DNA of 64,000 bases from Codonopsis lanceolata (lineage: Eukaryota; Streptophyta; Magnoliopsida; Asterales; Campanulaceae), in assembly GCA_013146195.2 (NCBI GenBank), contig CM028379.1, positions 112,648,168-112,712,167 of the forward strand, given 5' to 3'. This document shows positions 22,013 to 32,461 of the stretch, piece by piece. Both the position numbers and the translations under genes were made by a program. Each line of letters starts with the position of its first letter. Positions within the stretch are counted from its first letter, which is position 1. A model generated the notes under the pieces. That model searched no databases. It was not told where the DNA came from and saw nothing but the letters and a program-made list of their open reading frames with translations.

Positions 22013-22729
22013 AGGTCTGGGCCTTCTCACTTTTCACATTTTCGCCGGGTCGTCTCATTCGGCGAGTTTACCAGCCTCCATACCTGTCCCAGTATGTTGA
22101 TAGTAACAGGGTGGATTCGGCCGAGGACGATGGTTATGATGATAGGGAAAGAGTGCTGGAGCGAATTATTAGCTCGAGTCCTGGTTCGGTGCACTTCCTT
22201 CCTTGGGAGGGCCTGGAGGGTCATTATTCTGCTACTTTGATGTTCAGCCGCTGCCGGATATTGATGGTTTCCATCATGGTGGACTCTTTATATATGGCCG
22301 AGCGGGTGAACCTTCAGCATCAGTCTTTTCAAGTAGCTCTAGTGGTGCCTCCTCGGCCTCCTTCCTGGGTGATAGCGTCCGATCGACTGCCCAATAGGTA
22401 TCAGTATCTGGGGAAATACCTCATTCCCGCAACAGACTATCCAGTGATGGCGTATGAGGATTTCCCGAGACTAGAGCCGCATCCCTCCTCCTCGCTCTCC
22501 TCGTTGCGCCCAGCGGCATTCTCGATGTTTCGCTAGGCCGTGGTCGCTTTACTTCATTTCTCGACGATAACCTGATGTTTACAGAGCCCGATGATATTTT
22601 CTCTACTTTCCAGTATGAGTGGGGTGGTGGCTTAGTAGAGCAGGTTCTTCCTGATGTCGAGATCACGGAGGAGCATCGTGTCCCGGAGCAGGCTCGTTCG
22701 GTAGACTCATCCACCTTTATTGCCTCTCT

Positions 22730-22760
<31 letters not shown>

Positions 22761-23073
22761 GCACACTTATTTTATTTTATTTTATTTTGTTTTGAGACTA
22801 ACACATTTCTTTTTTTTTTTTTTTTTTTTTTTGTAATTTTTTTTTGTAGGTGAACATGTCCACTTATAAGAAACTCATGGAAGTTTTCAACTAAATTGGT
22901 CGATGAATTTTCTTAGGGGGGCGCAGCCAAAGATGGCGGCCCATCGAGATGACGATGATGATGATGATGATGATATTGGCCGGGCAGTAGGTCGGGGATT
23001 CGCCTGTGGCACAACGGGTCCTGTGGTTATGGGTGGTGGTTTTAACAGAAGTCAGTCGTCCCGAGCACATTAG
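19918..23073 (+). pseudogene. Plant mobile domain (PMD) gene, antisense cargo of Tat element A
   Basis: Four exons are inferred. Exon 1, 19918-20097, encodes 60 residues starting MTSFSRSRKGK, with a GTAAGA donor. Exon 2, 21224-21880, follows a poly-T TTTAG acceptor. Exon 3, from 22015, follows TTGTAG; its end near 22,725 is unclear. Exon 4, 22850-23073, follows TTGTAG. Exons 2-3 carry the PMD layout: FSWGEATMTPCDFAAITGIP, an Arg-rich helix with FLFLFLGTSLF, and SVHFLPWEGLEGHY. PMD occurs in MAIN/MAIL proteins, which act in the nucleus in silencing and genome maintenance, and in many plant transposons. This copy has a frameshift near 21.73 kb that gives an early stop at 21769, and a deletion and stop in exon 4. 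It is antisense to pol, which ends at 25931. The protein's role in the element is unknown. Confidence 0.7.
20861..20938. repeat. (TA)n microsatellite in PMD intron 1
   Basis: About 78 bases of TA inside the first intron. Copy B has only short AT words at the equivalent place. Other TA or CA/TA runs mark introns 2 (21953-22010) and 3 (22730-22757). Confidence 0.95.
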
Positions 23074-23740
23074 CTTTGGATTCCTGCGAATATTAGTATC
23101 TTTCCTTTTTTTATTATTTTTTTTACAAAAGAAACCTGTACAAACATTATGATATAATGCAATATAATGTATATGATGCAATATGTTACACATGCAAAAA
23201 TAAATTTACACACAAAATAAAACTATACCGGACATCTAAAATGTAATGGCACGCTGTACTTTAAAGAAAGGGATTTATAAGAATACACCTTTGGATCAGA
23301 GCGGGCTTTTCGGGTGATATCGAACCGAAAATGGCCGCATCCCTTATCCTTTACGGCGCCGGGGCTATTGAGCCCGTGCTCGTAGCCTCCTTTCATAGGC
23401 TTTTTTTTCGCGATCGACGCAGAATAGCGGAGTGTCTGATCATTCAAACCGGATACGGCAGAATTCCACGAAGTGGAGATTTTTGGTGCTGCCATAGGGG
23501 ACCTATGGTGCGGCACCAAGAAGCCTTTTGGTGGCACCATAGTTTCTCTGTGCAGCCCGCTTTCTTCACTATTCGCCACGTGCATCGAATCGTCCGTTTT
23601 CTTAATTCTCGGTATAAATTCTGACGGAAACCAGCTAGGTTCTTCACCAATTCACTTCGCTTCTTTCCTTTAAAAAACTTACCTACTTCTATCCCGCTCA
23701 TTGCTCTTCTAAGTCGCATAAATTTCGCCATCTTTTATAA
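23074..23740 (+). promoter_or_regulatory. PMD-DUF7745 spacer with promoter-like features
   Basis: The first half is AT-rich with no ORF I support. At 23483-23542 there is a cluster of GGTGCTGCC, ACCTATGGTGCGGCACC and TTGGTGGCACCA words like that in the Tat LTR U3. A TATA box (TATAAAT, 23613-23619) follows, 122 bases before the ATG at 23741. Copy B keeps the same arrangement (38748-38808 and 38666-38672). This suggests a dedicated promoter for the DUF7745 gene. Confidence 0.55.
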
Positions 23741-25490
23741 ATGGCCGCCCGTATTCCTACGGCTCTGGAAATTGAGATTTACAAGAACGCCCTGGATTTT
23801 TGGATCCTTTCTTTGCGATCTAACGAGAGGGATTGGTTTGAACATCTTTTCGGGTTCAGGTGTCTTCTGTCCTGGTGGAATGTCATAATTAATTGGGACA
23901 TGTTGAGGGAGCCGCCTGTGTTTTGGTCTCCCGAGGATCACTTATTTAATTTTAGCATGAACGAGATGTGTCCTACATTTGAGGAGTTCTACGCAATGGG
24001 GGTGGCACCTACTGATTGCGGTACCCGCCTACGTAAGGCGTCCGTATATGGCTATCAGGGAGCTCTTCAATTCTACCCGTAGTGCTACTGTGATTCTTCA
24101 ATGGGGAATCTTTTAATTTGATGGTTCTTCCTGGAGTCTTTACTGAATACAGGGAAGATGACATGGACTATCAGCGGCGTAGATTAACAGTGCTCTTTCT
24201 CTGCTTGGTAGGGAGATATTTGATAGTTGGTTTACCCGGATTTGTCGATGCGCGGGTCATTGACCTGGCATTACAGGCTCTAGATGGCCGGCTGAACATT
24301 GTTCCGGTGATTTTGGCGGAGACCTTCGCGGCCCGATCGCTCATCGGAGATGAATCGTTCCTACCGGTAGCCCCATTCTCGTCCACATGTGGCCGGAAGA
24401 GCACTTCCTTTGGGTTCAGCTCCGCCGCATGGAGCTCCTTATGATCCATCATTTTATGGTATGCGCGGCATTTTCCCCGCACTAATTATTCTCGAGGTTG
24501 ACTGGTCGATCATTTCTATCGCCGGCTCGATGGACATAACTGGGTCGTTCGCCACCTTGGGAGATCCGCTTTTTCTTTGTCACTCCGATGAGTACAGTCA
24601 AGTAATCATGTTAGGCCTTCATCGGAATTCTTTTTACCAACCAGACCGGATCTTGCGGCAATTTGGAAGAGAACAAATGATCCCGGACACCTCCCGTCCT
24701 ATATACATGGGAAGGGAGCTTACCGATGATCGTCTGGGTCCCACTATCCAGGGCATGTGGCTCAGAGACTCTGAAAGATTGGAGGTAGCATACCCATATT
24801 CTGATTATATGCTTCTGTCCCTTGGGTATTTAACGTGGGTTATGGTAGCTGCTGAGGGGCTCGTCTCGCGCCATCCGGCTTGGACTGAGACATTTGCTGG
24901 GTCGTCATATAACTAATGGAGTGGATGCTCGCCTAATGGAAGTAGGCGAGGACATTGATAGCGCAGGGTTAGTTGTTCCTCGGGCCCTGGAGGCAGAATT
25001 CAGACGGGTACATGGCCTTAATACTCGGACGGCCCCGGACCAGGATCGCTGCGGGTCCCAAAGAACACATCCCGCAAATTGAGTGATGTTGGAAGATAAC
25101 CCATGGGAACAAGAAGCGGCTCCTCCTCCTCGACCGGTTGGGTACCGGCCTCGAGAACTGGTGGTCACGAGCCTCCGCGGCTGAGCTTGGCAAGCAGACA
25201 GGACAACCCATGGGAACAAGAGATAGCTGTTCCTCCTCCCCCACCTGTATGGGGTGCTGGTCTCAGAAATGATGGAGCGGGTCCGAGCAATACGGCTGCC
25301 TAGGAGAACGGGGATGCCGATGATGAAAAAGGAGACACATCTGGTGGCTCTCATGCTAATGAGTCTAGGGCTTCTTTTCTCGCGCTCGCAGGAGTATATA
25401 GGCACGGATAGACCGCCGGGGCTAAGGTCGCAAGAAAAGAAATTGTTTCTGGGGAAAAACAAAGGGGGTATAGGCAGTATATATAGATAT
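23741..25490 (+). pseudogene. DUF7745-type gene, antisense cargo of Tat element A (frameshifted)
   Basis: ATG at 23741 starts MAARIPTALEIEIYKNALDF, the same start as the intact copy in B. Domain landmarks in order are HLFNFSMNEMCPTFEEF (about residues 65-82), FLCLVGRYLIVGLPGFVDA, a segment matching B's VPVILAETF, the YSQVIMLGLH segment, and FGREQMIPDT. This order matches DUF7745, a plant-specific domain of unknown function found mostly in retroelement-associated proteins. Frameshifts near 24.0, 24.1, 24.4 and 24.9 kb split it (visible frames 23741-24082, 24118-24444, 24389-24916, 24894-25082). Beyond 25.08 kb, Pro-rich pieces with NPWEQEIAVPPPPP suggest a disordered tail, also out of frame. 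It ends tail-to-tail with pol, about 440 bases away. Confidence 0.7.
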
Positions 25491-25930
25491 GTACAATGCA
25501 ATTAATGTATAATATAGACGTCATAATAAGTATTCCTAAGTTGCACCTTAGGACCTGTAAACTTATATTTTAGTGTTTTAATATGAGCTACTTTGTCGTG
25601 GTTTTTCTCTTCTGTCAGTCAAGCCTCTGATGTGCTGAAGACTGGAGGTAGTACGTTGAGGGCTTCAAATAATGCCTTCCTTCTCCTTTTATTTCTTTTT
25701 CATTTTTTTATATATATAATTTTTTTATATTTTTTTTTATATTTTTTATATTATATATTTTTTTTTGTGCTCTAATTTTTGCCTAGGTCGCCCTTTCAGG
25801 TTTTCAACCTAGCGAGCCCTTATTTCTCCTTTTATTTTCATTTTTTTATGCCTTAACTTTTGCCTAAGCCGCCTTTTCGGGTTTTCAACCTAGCGGGCTG
25901 GAGAGGGAAGCATTAGCAGGACAGCATGGC
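25491..25930. repeat. pol-cargo junction with duplicated TTTTGCCTA...CAACCTAGCG unit
   Basis: Two units (about 25780-25821 and 25858-25898) share TTTTGCCTA, CGCC(C/T)TTTC, GGTTTTCAACCTAGCG. The inverted copy in B is at about 36364-36411 and 36444-36500. Placed between two convergent genes, the unit could take part in 3'-end formation, but that is a guess. Confidence 0.6.
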
Positions 25931-27160
25931 TCAGGCATAGTACCTTTTGAGTTTGTCGAGGTTGAAGGGCTGGACAAGATATTCCCCATCCTGGTTCGTG
26001 AGAAGCACGACACCTCCTGATCGGATCTCTTTAACAATGTACGGTCCCATCCAGGGAGACTTCCACTTTCCCCTAGTATCAACATAACTAGGGGGTTTTT
26101 CTCGAAGCACGAGGTCTCCAACTTGGATATCACGGCCTTTGACTTTTTTATTGAAAGCTCGGGCGATGCGTCTTTGGTATGCCCGGGTATGCTCCAAGGC
26201 TAACAAGCATCGTTCATCAATTAGGGCCAGTTCTTCAAATCGCCCTCTGACCCAGTCAACTTCTGCTATATCAGCTTCCATCATCACTCTCAATGATGGA
26301 ATCTCCACTTCTATAGGTAGTACCGCTTTCATGCCATATGCCAGAGAGTAAGGGGTAGCCCCCGGTGCGCGGATCGACGTCTTAGCCCCTGAGGGCTAGT
26401 GGCAATTTTTCTCGGGCAATCTCTTCCTCAGACGCCCATTTTTTCGATGATGTTCTCGAGAGTTTTGTTGGTCGCTTCAACGGCACCATTGGCTTGTGGC
26501 CAGTAGGGGAGGATTTGTGTCTTTGGATCTTGAACTCGTCCAGCAGACGATTCACGTCCCCTTCAAAATGAGAGTCGTTGTCGGAGATGATCTCGAAAGG
26601 TACCTCATAGCGGTATATGATATTGGCCCGAATAAATTCGGACACCTTTCAGGCATTTAGGATCTTGTAGGAAGAGGCTTCTACCCACTTTGTGAAGTAA
26701 TCGACGGCTACCAGGATGTATTCGTGGCCATTGGATCCCTTCGGGTGAATTTGGCCTATGACGTCGATACCCCATGTTGAGAAGGGCCGGTGGGGCGTGG
26801 AGTTGTATAGAGGTGTGGGGGCACATGTCTTTGTAGATTGGCAAAGCGTTGACATTTGTTGCAATGTCGCACTCCATCGGATACAATCGTTCGAGCTGCA
26901 TCTAATAGTACCCACTGCCGGATGACTTTCTTTGATAGCATATGGCCATTCATGGGGCCCATGTACCACCGTAGTTGATCCATAATTTGCTCAACTTTGG
27001 CCTGATTGACACATAGTAGGTTGAGGCCTTGATAATGCCTCTTATACAGGCTGCCACTGCTGAGTACGAACTGGGAGGCCCATCTTCGCAGGGAGACTCT
27101 TCCCCTTTTGTCTAAGACAGGAGGATAAAGATTTCTCTGGAGCAGATTTAAGATGTCAGC
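25931..27160 (-). pseudogene. Integrase domain of element A
   Basis: An H2C2 zinc finger is recognisable (GHMLSKKV... HCNKCQRFA, about 26.85-26.98 kb), then core pieces with GIDVIGQI, VDYFTKWVEA and ISDNDSHFEG. The C-terminal part (26332-25931) is one clean frame with RAYQRRIARAFNKKVKG and a GKWKSPWMGPYIV fold, ending LDKLKRYYA-stop. At least two frameshifts lie between finger and C-terminus. Confidence 0.85.
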
Positions 27161-27273
27161 ATACCAGGGTTCGTGATCTGCTTGAGGGGCTGCGTTAATT
27201 TTGAAACAGTATGCCAGAGTGACCTTCTTCCCGACTATAAATGGCTGAACTTTAGTTTCGGCGGGAATTTGGA

Positions 27274-27655
27274 CCAGTGACGCCAGAGTGGCCAGGGCAT
27301 CAGCGAATTGATTCCTATCTCGTGGCATGTAATGGAACGAGATAGAACCAAATCGAGCGGCGACTGTTGTCAACTTGGCGTGATAGAGCTGCAGCCGAGG
27401 ATCCTGGGTCTTCCATCTTCCTTCGACTTGATTTATGATTAGGGCAGAGTCTTCGTAGACTTCGAGATCTTTAGCTCCCCTTTGGAGAGCTTCTTCTAGG
27501 CCAGCAATACAGGCTTCATATTCCGCCGTATTATTTCAACATTCGAACTCCAACCTTATAGCCAGCGGAGTATGAGAGTCAGCCGGATCGATTAACAGGA
27601 TTCCTATGCCAAAACCTCTTTTGTTTGTGGCTCCATCAAAGAACATTTGCCAACA
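27274..27655 (-). pseudogene. Second (archaeal-type) RNase H domain of element A
   Basis: CWQMFFDGATNKRGFGIGIL opens a second RNase H after the gypsy RT-RNase H. NNTAEYEACIAGLEEAL, DSALIINQVEG and DRNQFADALATLAS supply the remaining acidic positions. An added archaeal-type RNase H here is a known mark of the Tat lineage. A TGA (27536-27538) splits it just before NNTAEYEA. The copy in B (35685-35935) reads through this point. Confidence 0.8.
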
Positions 27656-28002
27656 GGTGTCCTGGTCAGTGATTTCCAGGACACCTTCATCTGGGAAACC
27701 GGGCTCGGCTGCATCTTCGGCCTTCAAAGGTAGATCGGCTAAGTGATCTGCAATGACGCTCCCTTTGATAGACTTGAGTGTGACATAAGTTATGTCAAAC
27801 TCATTAAGAAGAAAGGACCACTTGGCTAGTCTGCTAGACAGTGATGGCTTACCGAAGATGTACTTGATAGGGTCCATCCTGGATATGAGCTTGATGGACC
27901 TTCCTTGGAGATAGGTTTTGAGCCTTTGAGTGGCCCAGACTAGGCCGGTGCAGCTTTTTTCCAGCGCCGAATAGTTTAGCTCGCTTCCTTGTAGCTTCCT
28001 AC

Positions 28003-29125
28003 TTATGAAGTATATGACATTTCAATGTAGGAATCTTCTTTCTCTTGGGCGAGCATAGCCCCTACTAATGTGTCTGTGACGGTTAAGTATATGAGGAGAG
28101 GTTTATGTGTATGGGGTGGAGCTAGCACAGGGGGATTGGTAAGGTAGGCTTTTATTTTCTCGAAGGCTAGCTGGCACTTTGCGTCCCAGACTTGGTCGGT
28201 ATTCTTTTTTAGGAGTTTAAAGAGGGGCTCATAGGTGGTGGTCAGCTGTCTGATGAAACGGCTGATGTACTGCAACCCGCCTAGGAAGCCTTTGACTTCG
28301 GTGGGAGTTTTTGGTTGTGGCATTTCTAGGATGGCTTTGATCTTTGCTGGCTCAATCTCGATACCTTGTTCAGTTACTAAGAATCCCAGGACTTTGCCTC
28401 TGATAACCCCGAATGTGCATTTGGTGGGGTTAAGCTTCATCTGGTGCTTCCTGAGTCTTTCGAAGAACTTCCGAAGATCTTTAATGTGAGCACCGTAGGC
28501 GCCATTTGCCGAATGCACGATCATATCATCAACATATACCTCCATCTCTTTATGGATCATGTCGTGGAAGAGGGTGGTGGCAGCCCTCTGGTAAGTGGCT
28601 CCGGCATTCTTTTGTCCAAATGGCATGACAGTGTAACAATAAGTTCCCCAAGGAGTAGTGAATGAGGTCTTCTCCTGGTCTTCTGCTGCCATTTTGATTT
28701 GGTTGTAGCCCAGCATGCCATCGACGAAGGATCAAACTTTGTGAGCTGTGATGGCATCTACCACAATATCAATGTTGGGCAGGGGGAAGTCATCTTTGGG
28801 CGACGCTTTGTTGAGGTCGCGGAAGTCTACACAGATTCTGACCTTCCCGTTGGGCTTAGGAACGGTCACTATATTGGACAGCCAAGTCGGGTATTCAACT
28901 ACCCGAATGAAGTTGATTCGCAGCTGTTTCATGATTTCTTCTTTGACTTGTAGTGACCATTCTGGCTTGATGCGACGGAGCTTCTGTTTGACTGGGCGAG
29001 CATCCGGATATGTGGGAATTCGGTGCTCGACTATAGCTGGATCTAGGCCGGGCATATCTTCGTAGGACCAGGCAAAGATGTCTACGAACTCTTTGAGGAG
29101 ATCAATGAGTGCCTTTCTTTCTGGA
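28003..29125 (-). pseudogene. Reverse transcriptase domain of element A
   Basis: The frame opens after the solo LTR with KEFVDIFAWSYEDMPGL and continues through the KVRICVDFRDLNKASPKDDF motif. A TGA near 28.73 kb separates this from SFVDGMLGYNQIKMA. The catalytic YVDD is in MEVYVDDMIVHS near 28.53 kb, followed by the thumb (LGFLVTEQGIEIEPAKI) and connection (FLGGLQYISRFI). The frame breaks near 28.0 kb, where the classical RNase H begins. All expected RT motifs are recognisable. Confidence 0.9.
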
Positions 29126-29130
29126 CCTTG

Positions 29131-30923
29131 TGTGAGGTTCCCGGGGTGCGACCCGTGCCCCGCGCGCCCTTGGATAGGGGTGCGCGTGCGGATGGACACC
29201 ACCGCCTGCTCCACCCTCCCTTGTTTAGGGGAAGACGAAATCCAAAGTGCGAGAGGAGTGATGTCTATATTAGCACGTTGGAATGTGCCTCGGTTGCCCT
29301 GAGTAGATTTTGTATCCAAAATGGGAACTAATGGTTTTCCATGTCAAGTTATCCCTTATTTCGGGGATAACAGGATATGGGAATGCATTACCCTTCCATT
29401 CCCATTCTCCCCTTTTCTTTTTCAAGGGAAAATAGAGAAGTGCAAGAAAGGATATTGCGACGCCCCCACTATGGATTTATTAAAAATAGCCTTATGGCCC
29501 ATTCAGATCACTATGGGAGCTATGGGTTTCCCGCATCAAGTTATCCCTTGTTTAGGGGATACCAGGATATGGGAATACATCACCCATCCATTCCCGTATC
29601 TCCCTTTTTTAGGGGAGAATAGGAAAGTGCAAAGAGGGAATGTTGCGAGGCCCCACTGGATCTGAAAGTTTTAGAGTCGCCATCTTTATTTTAAGGCAAA
29701 AATAAAGCAAAACCGGAAGAAGAAAACCAGAGATTTTTGAAAGCGGGTTCGGAGGCTAAGTTACGAGTTGGGAAGGTGCTAGGCACCCAACTCGCCCTTT
29801 CGGTCTCAAAACGTTTTTGGCTGAAGTATGCTTATTGTTATATTTATCTAGCAAATAAATAAGGTATTATAATGACAAGGGAAAATTAAACAAATACATT
29901 CGTGGCCACATTATTTACGGACTCGCAGCCGTCTACTTCCAATAATTACAGACATATTTAAGAATATTTGGCCATTATAACGGCTCTTTTACATAATATT
30001 TCCTAATCTAATCCGGGCAGCACAACGGCTTATATTGGCTACATTGCGCCGGATTTAAATAACAACTTTTGAAAAATAAATAAAAGACAAAAAAATACAA
30101 ATAAAATAAAATATGCTCTTAAAGGTATTACCTTTTAGAGCGGCGGTGTGCTCGCTCTGTCCTTCAGGGAGAGGGAGTCTTTTTGTTTTGAACTGGGCAG
30201 GATGACTGCTTGATTTTTGAAGTTTGGGCTTATCAACTCGGGCAGAGTGACAGCTTTATTTGGGTAGGTTTTGGCCTTTCTAGTTGGGCGGAACCTAGAC
30301 TTAGTTTTTGACTTTTTTAGCTTGTTACTCGGGCAGAGTAACGGCTTATTTTGGGATTTTTGGACTGGGGAAATGAGGTGGATACCTAACAACTAGGCTA
30401 GGGATCACTTATAACCTATGGGTTTTTGATTTGGCAGAGTTTGGACGGGGTTTGGAGACTATAGGGGCTTCCACTCACCTATCTCGCACCTCTCGTACTA
30501 TTGATATCGAAGGAAACGAAGCAGAGCTTCGTTGCGATCTAAAAATCGCGGAGGAATGAGCAGCGCAAATGAGAGGCCGGGACCCTCTATTTATAGTAGA
30601 GGATGAGGACGCGGTGGGAATTCCTTCATTTGTTCAGCCTGCATCAGTGAGTTGTACTCTGTGCTTTAAAACTTGTACAATTCGGCTTCTGAGAGAACGC
30701 ACAGTGCAAGGGATGGTGCGGCCAAGGCACCCCTTGGTGCGGCACAATCAAGGCTTCCAAGTTTCAGAATTTTGCACTTTTACCCCCTACAATTCACTGT
30801 TTCGCGCATCCTGCTTTTCCTTTCGCATTTTTGACTCCTGCAACTTGACATTTGTTAAGTTTTAACAGTTCTTGATATTTTATGTCAGTCACATACCAGG
30901 GGTACGAAATTGGGGTGTCTACA
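29131..30923 (-). repeat. Solo Tat LTR inserted in pol of element A (1,793 bp)
   Basis: Flanked by the perfect 5-base duplication CCTTG (29126-29130 and 30924-30928), with no PBS or PPT on either side. It interrupts the pol frame between IRIGSYLQG and PERKALIDLLKEF, which join without loss. This is the classic footprint of a complete insertion followed by LTR-LTR recombination. It shows that another member of the same family transposed after A was in place. Confidence 0.93.
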
Positions 30924-31525
30924 CCTTGGAGGTAGCTGCCGATTCTGATTTCTTTGACTTCATTGTCCAGCCCCAGGTTGATAGTAGACAAGTCTTCAGT
31001 GACTGCTGATGAATGGCTCTGTTCCTGGTACTCGATTGACTTTGCAAGCTCAAGAAGATAATTTTTTATCTTTTGGGTCCATTTTATTAAATGACTCATT
31101 ATCATAGTTATTATCTTTTAATGTGTCTTTTAAAGTAGGTGCAACTAAGGAATAAGCAAAGACATTTATATTATTATTAAAAGCATACTGTACAGGGGTT
31201 ATTACATTGTTGAGGACCTGGGGTTTAAGATCCTCAACTATAGGTAGCGGATTGGTAGATGACCAATCCGTAAAGCTAGGGAAAGGATCGGGGATAGTAT
31301 ATCCGAAGCGGTCTACCAAGTCTGCGGGTGTCAGGAGCGGACCGGTCGTGGTGTACCAATTCTGCAGAGGCTTATTAGAAATAGACTCGAACACAGGAGC
31401 TTTTCATAATCGCCTGATCATACCCAGAAAGCTGTCTCCTTTGAACACTTATTGGAAACTCCTTTATTGATCAACATTTTTTTACAGCACCTTTATTTAT
31501 ACTTAAATAGGCTAACTTGCCTTCC

Positions 31526-32461
31526 TTAAACCTCCTCGGCTTGACTTGTTTCAAAGATTTTTGTACCTGCCACGGTAATTTCCTTGTTGTCGATGAGGTC
31601 CTGAATTGCGTCTCTGAGCATGTAGCATTGATCGGTAAGATGACCGCTGCATTGATGATACTCACAAAACTGGGCATGGTTCCAGGTGATGGGTAACGGT
31701 TTGGGTGGACGATAATTATCCATGGGTTTCAGTATCCCATGGGCACGCAGTGTTTGGAGTATTTCGGATCTTGGGGCGGGCAAGTCATCGTAATGTCTTT
31801 CTTTTCGACTCCTTGGCTTTGATATATGGCTAGATCGGGTTTTGGTCAGGCAGCTGAGCGGGGTTTTCTTTTTTGGATATAGTTGGAGCGAAATTGGCTT
31901 GCCTGGACCTAGGCCCAGTAGGGATTCTTTTTCTGGTATGCAAATGATTTTTTTTAAGTTCCCCAGGATCATGTGGAAATAGGTATCTGAAGGATCCAAA
32001 GGGGAATGATTCTCTTGGTCGTGGTAATAGGCATTCAGGTGGGGAGGATCAAAGCTGATTTCTGGAGAACATGGGTTAGAGTTATGGGTTTTGGAAATCA
32101 TATTTCCTTGAGCAAGGAGGTCATCACCGGGTTGGTAGCTGGCATTTGATGGTTTTTTGGAGGCTTGGAAAAGGATATTTTCTGTGGTATCAGGGGAGTT
32201 TATTTCAGGAGAGTGGGAAGTATTAGGAGCATATTCTGGAATTTTGGCCTTTTGCGAGAAGATGGCAAGAATTTCTGAAAAACTGGCCAAAAGGTCACTT
32301 ACCACCTGATCCATTATTCTTTTTGCATGGGCGTCCAGTTCCTTTCTTAACTAAGCCTCAAGCCCAAGAGGAGGTGCATACGCAGGAGTTTCCCCTTCTA
32401 CTTCCCAACTGTTCCAGTTGTCACTATCCCCTGTCATAGTTTGCTTATTCTTGGTCGCCAT
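31526..32461 (-). pseudogene. gag remnant of element A, capsid and protease regions missing
   Basis: The ATG at 32461 starts MATKNKQTMTGDSD; a TAG near 32350 interrupts the frame. A 262-codon frame (32314-31526) then runs to RPPKPLPITWNHAQFCEYHQ and the knuckle-like CEYHQCSGHLTDQC and ends at ETSQAEEV. In element C the retrotransposon gag core (KFDGTGCPISHL... FLERYKDN) lies between these two regions; in A it is absent. The protease block of C is also missing. The frame stays open across the gap, so the deletion may be in-frame and may predate the last transposition. Confidence 0.7.

Larger units (their letters stand above)
25931..31394 (-). pseudogene. Tat element A pol remnant
   Basis: Read on the minus strand: an N-terminal spacer (31394-30929), then the solo LTR (30923-29131), then RT, RNase H, a second RNase H and integrase ending in a stop at 25931-25933. 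Across the solo LTR the frame rejoins: IRIGSYLQG on one side continues into PERKALIDLLKEF on the other. Interruptions include a TGA just before SFVDGMLGYNQ (about 28.73 kb), a stop near 27.54 kb and integrase frameshifts. The protease region seen in element C is missing between gag and this ORF. Pol would make cDNA and integrate it; this copy is dead. Confidence 0.88.
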
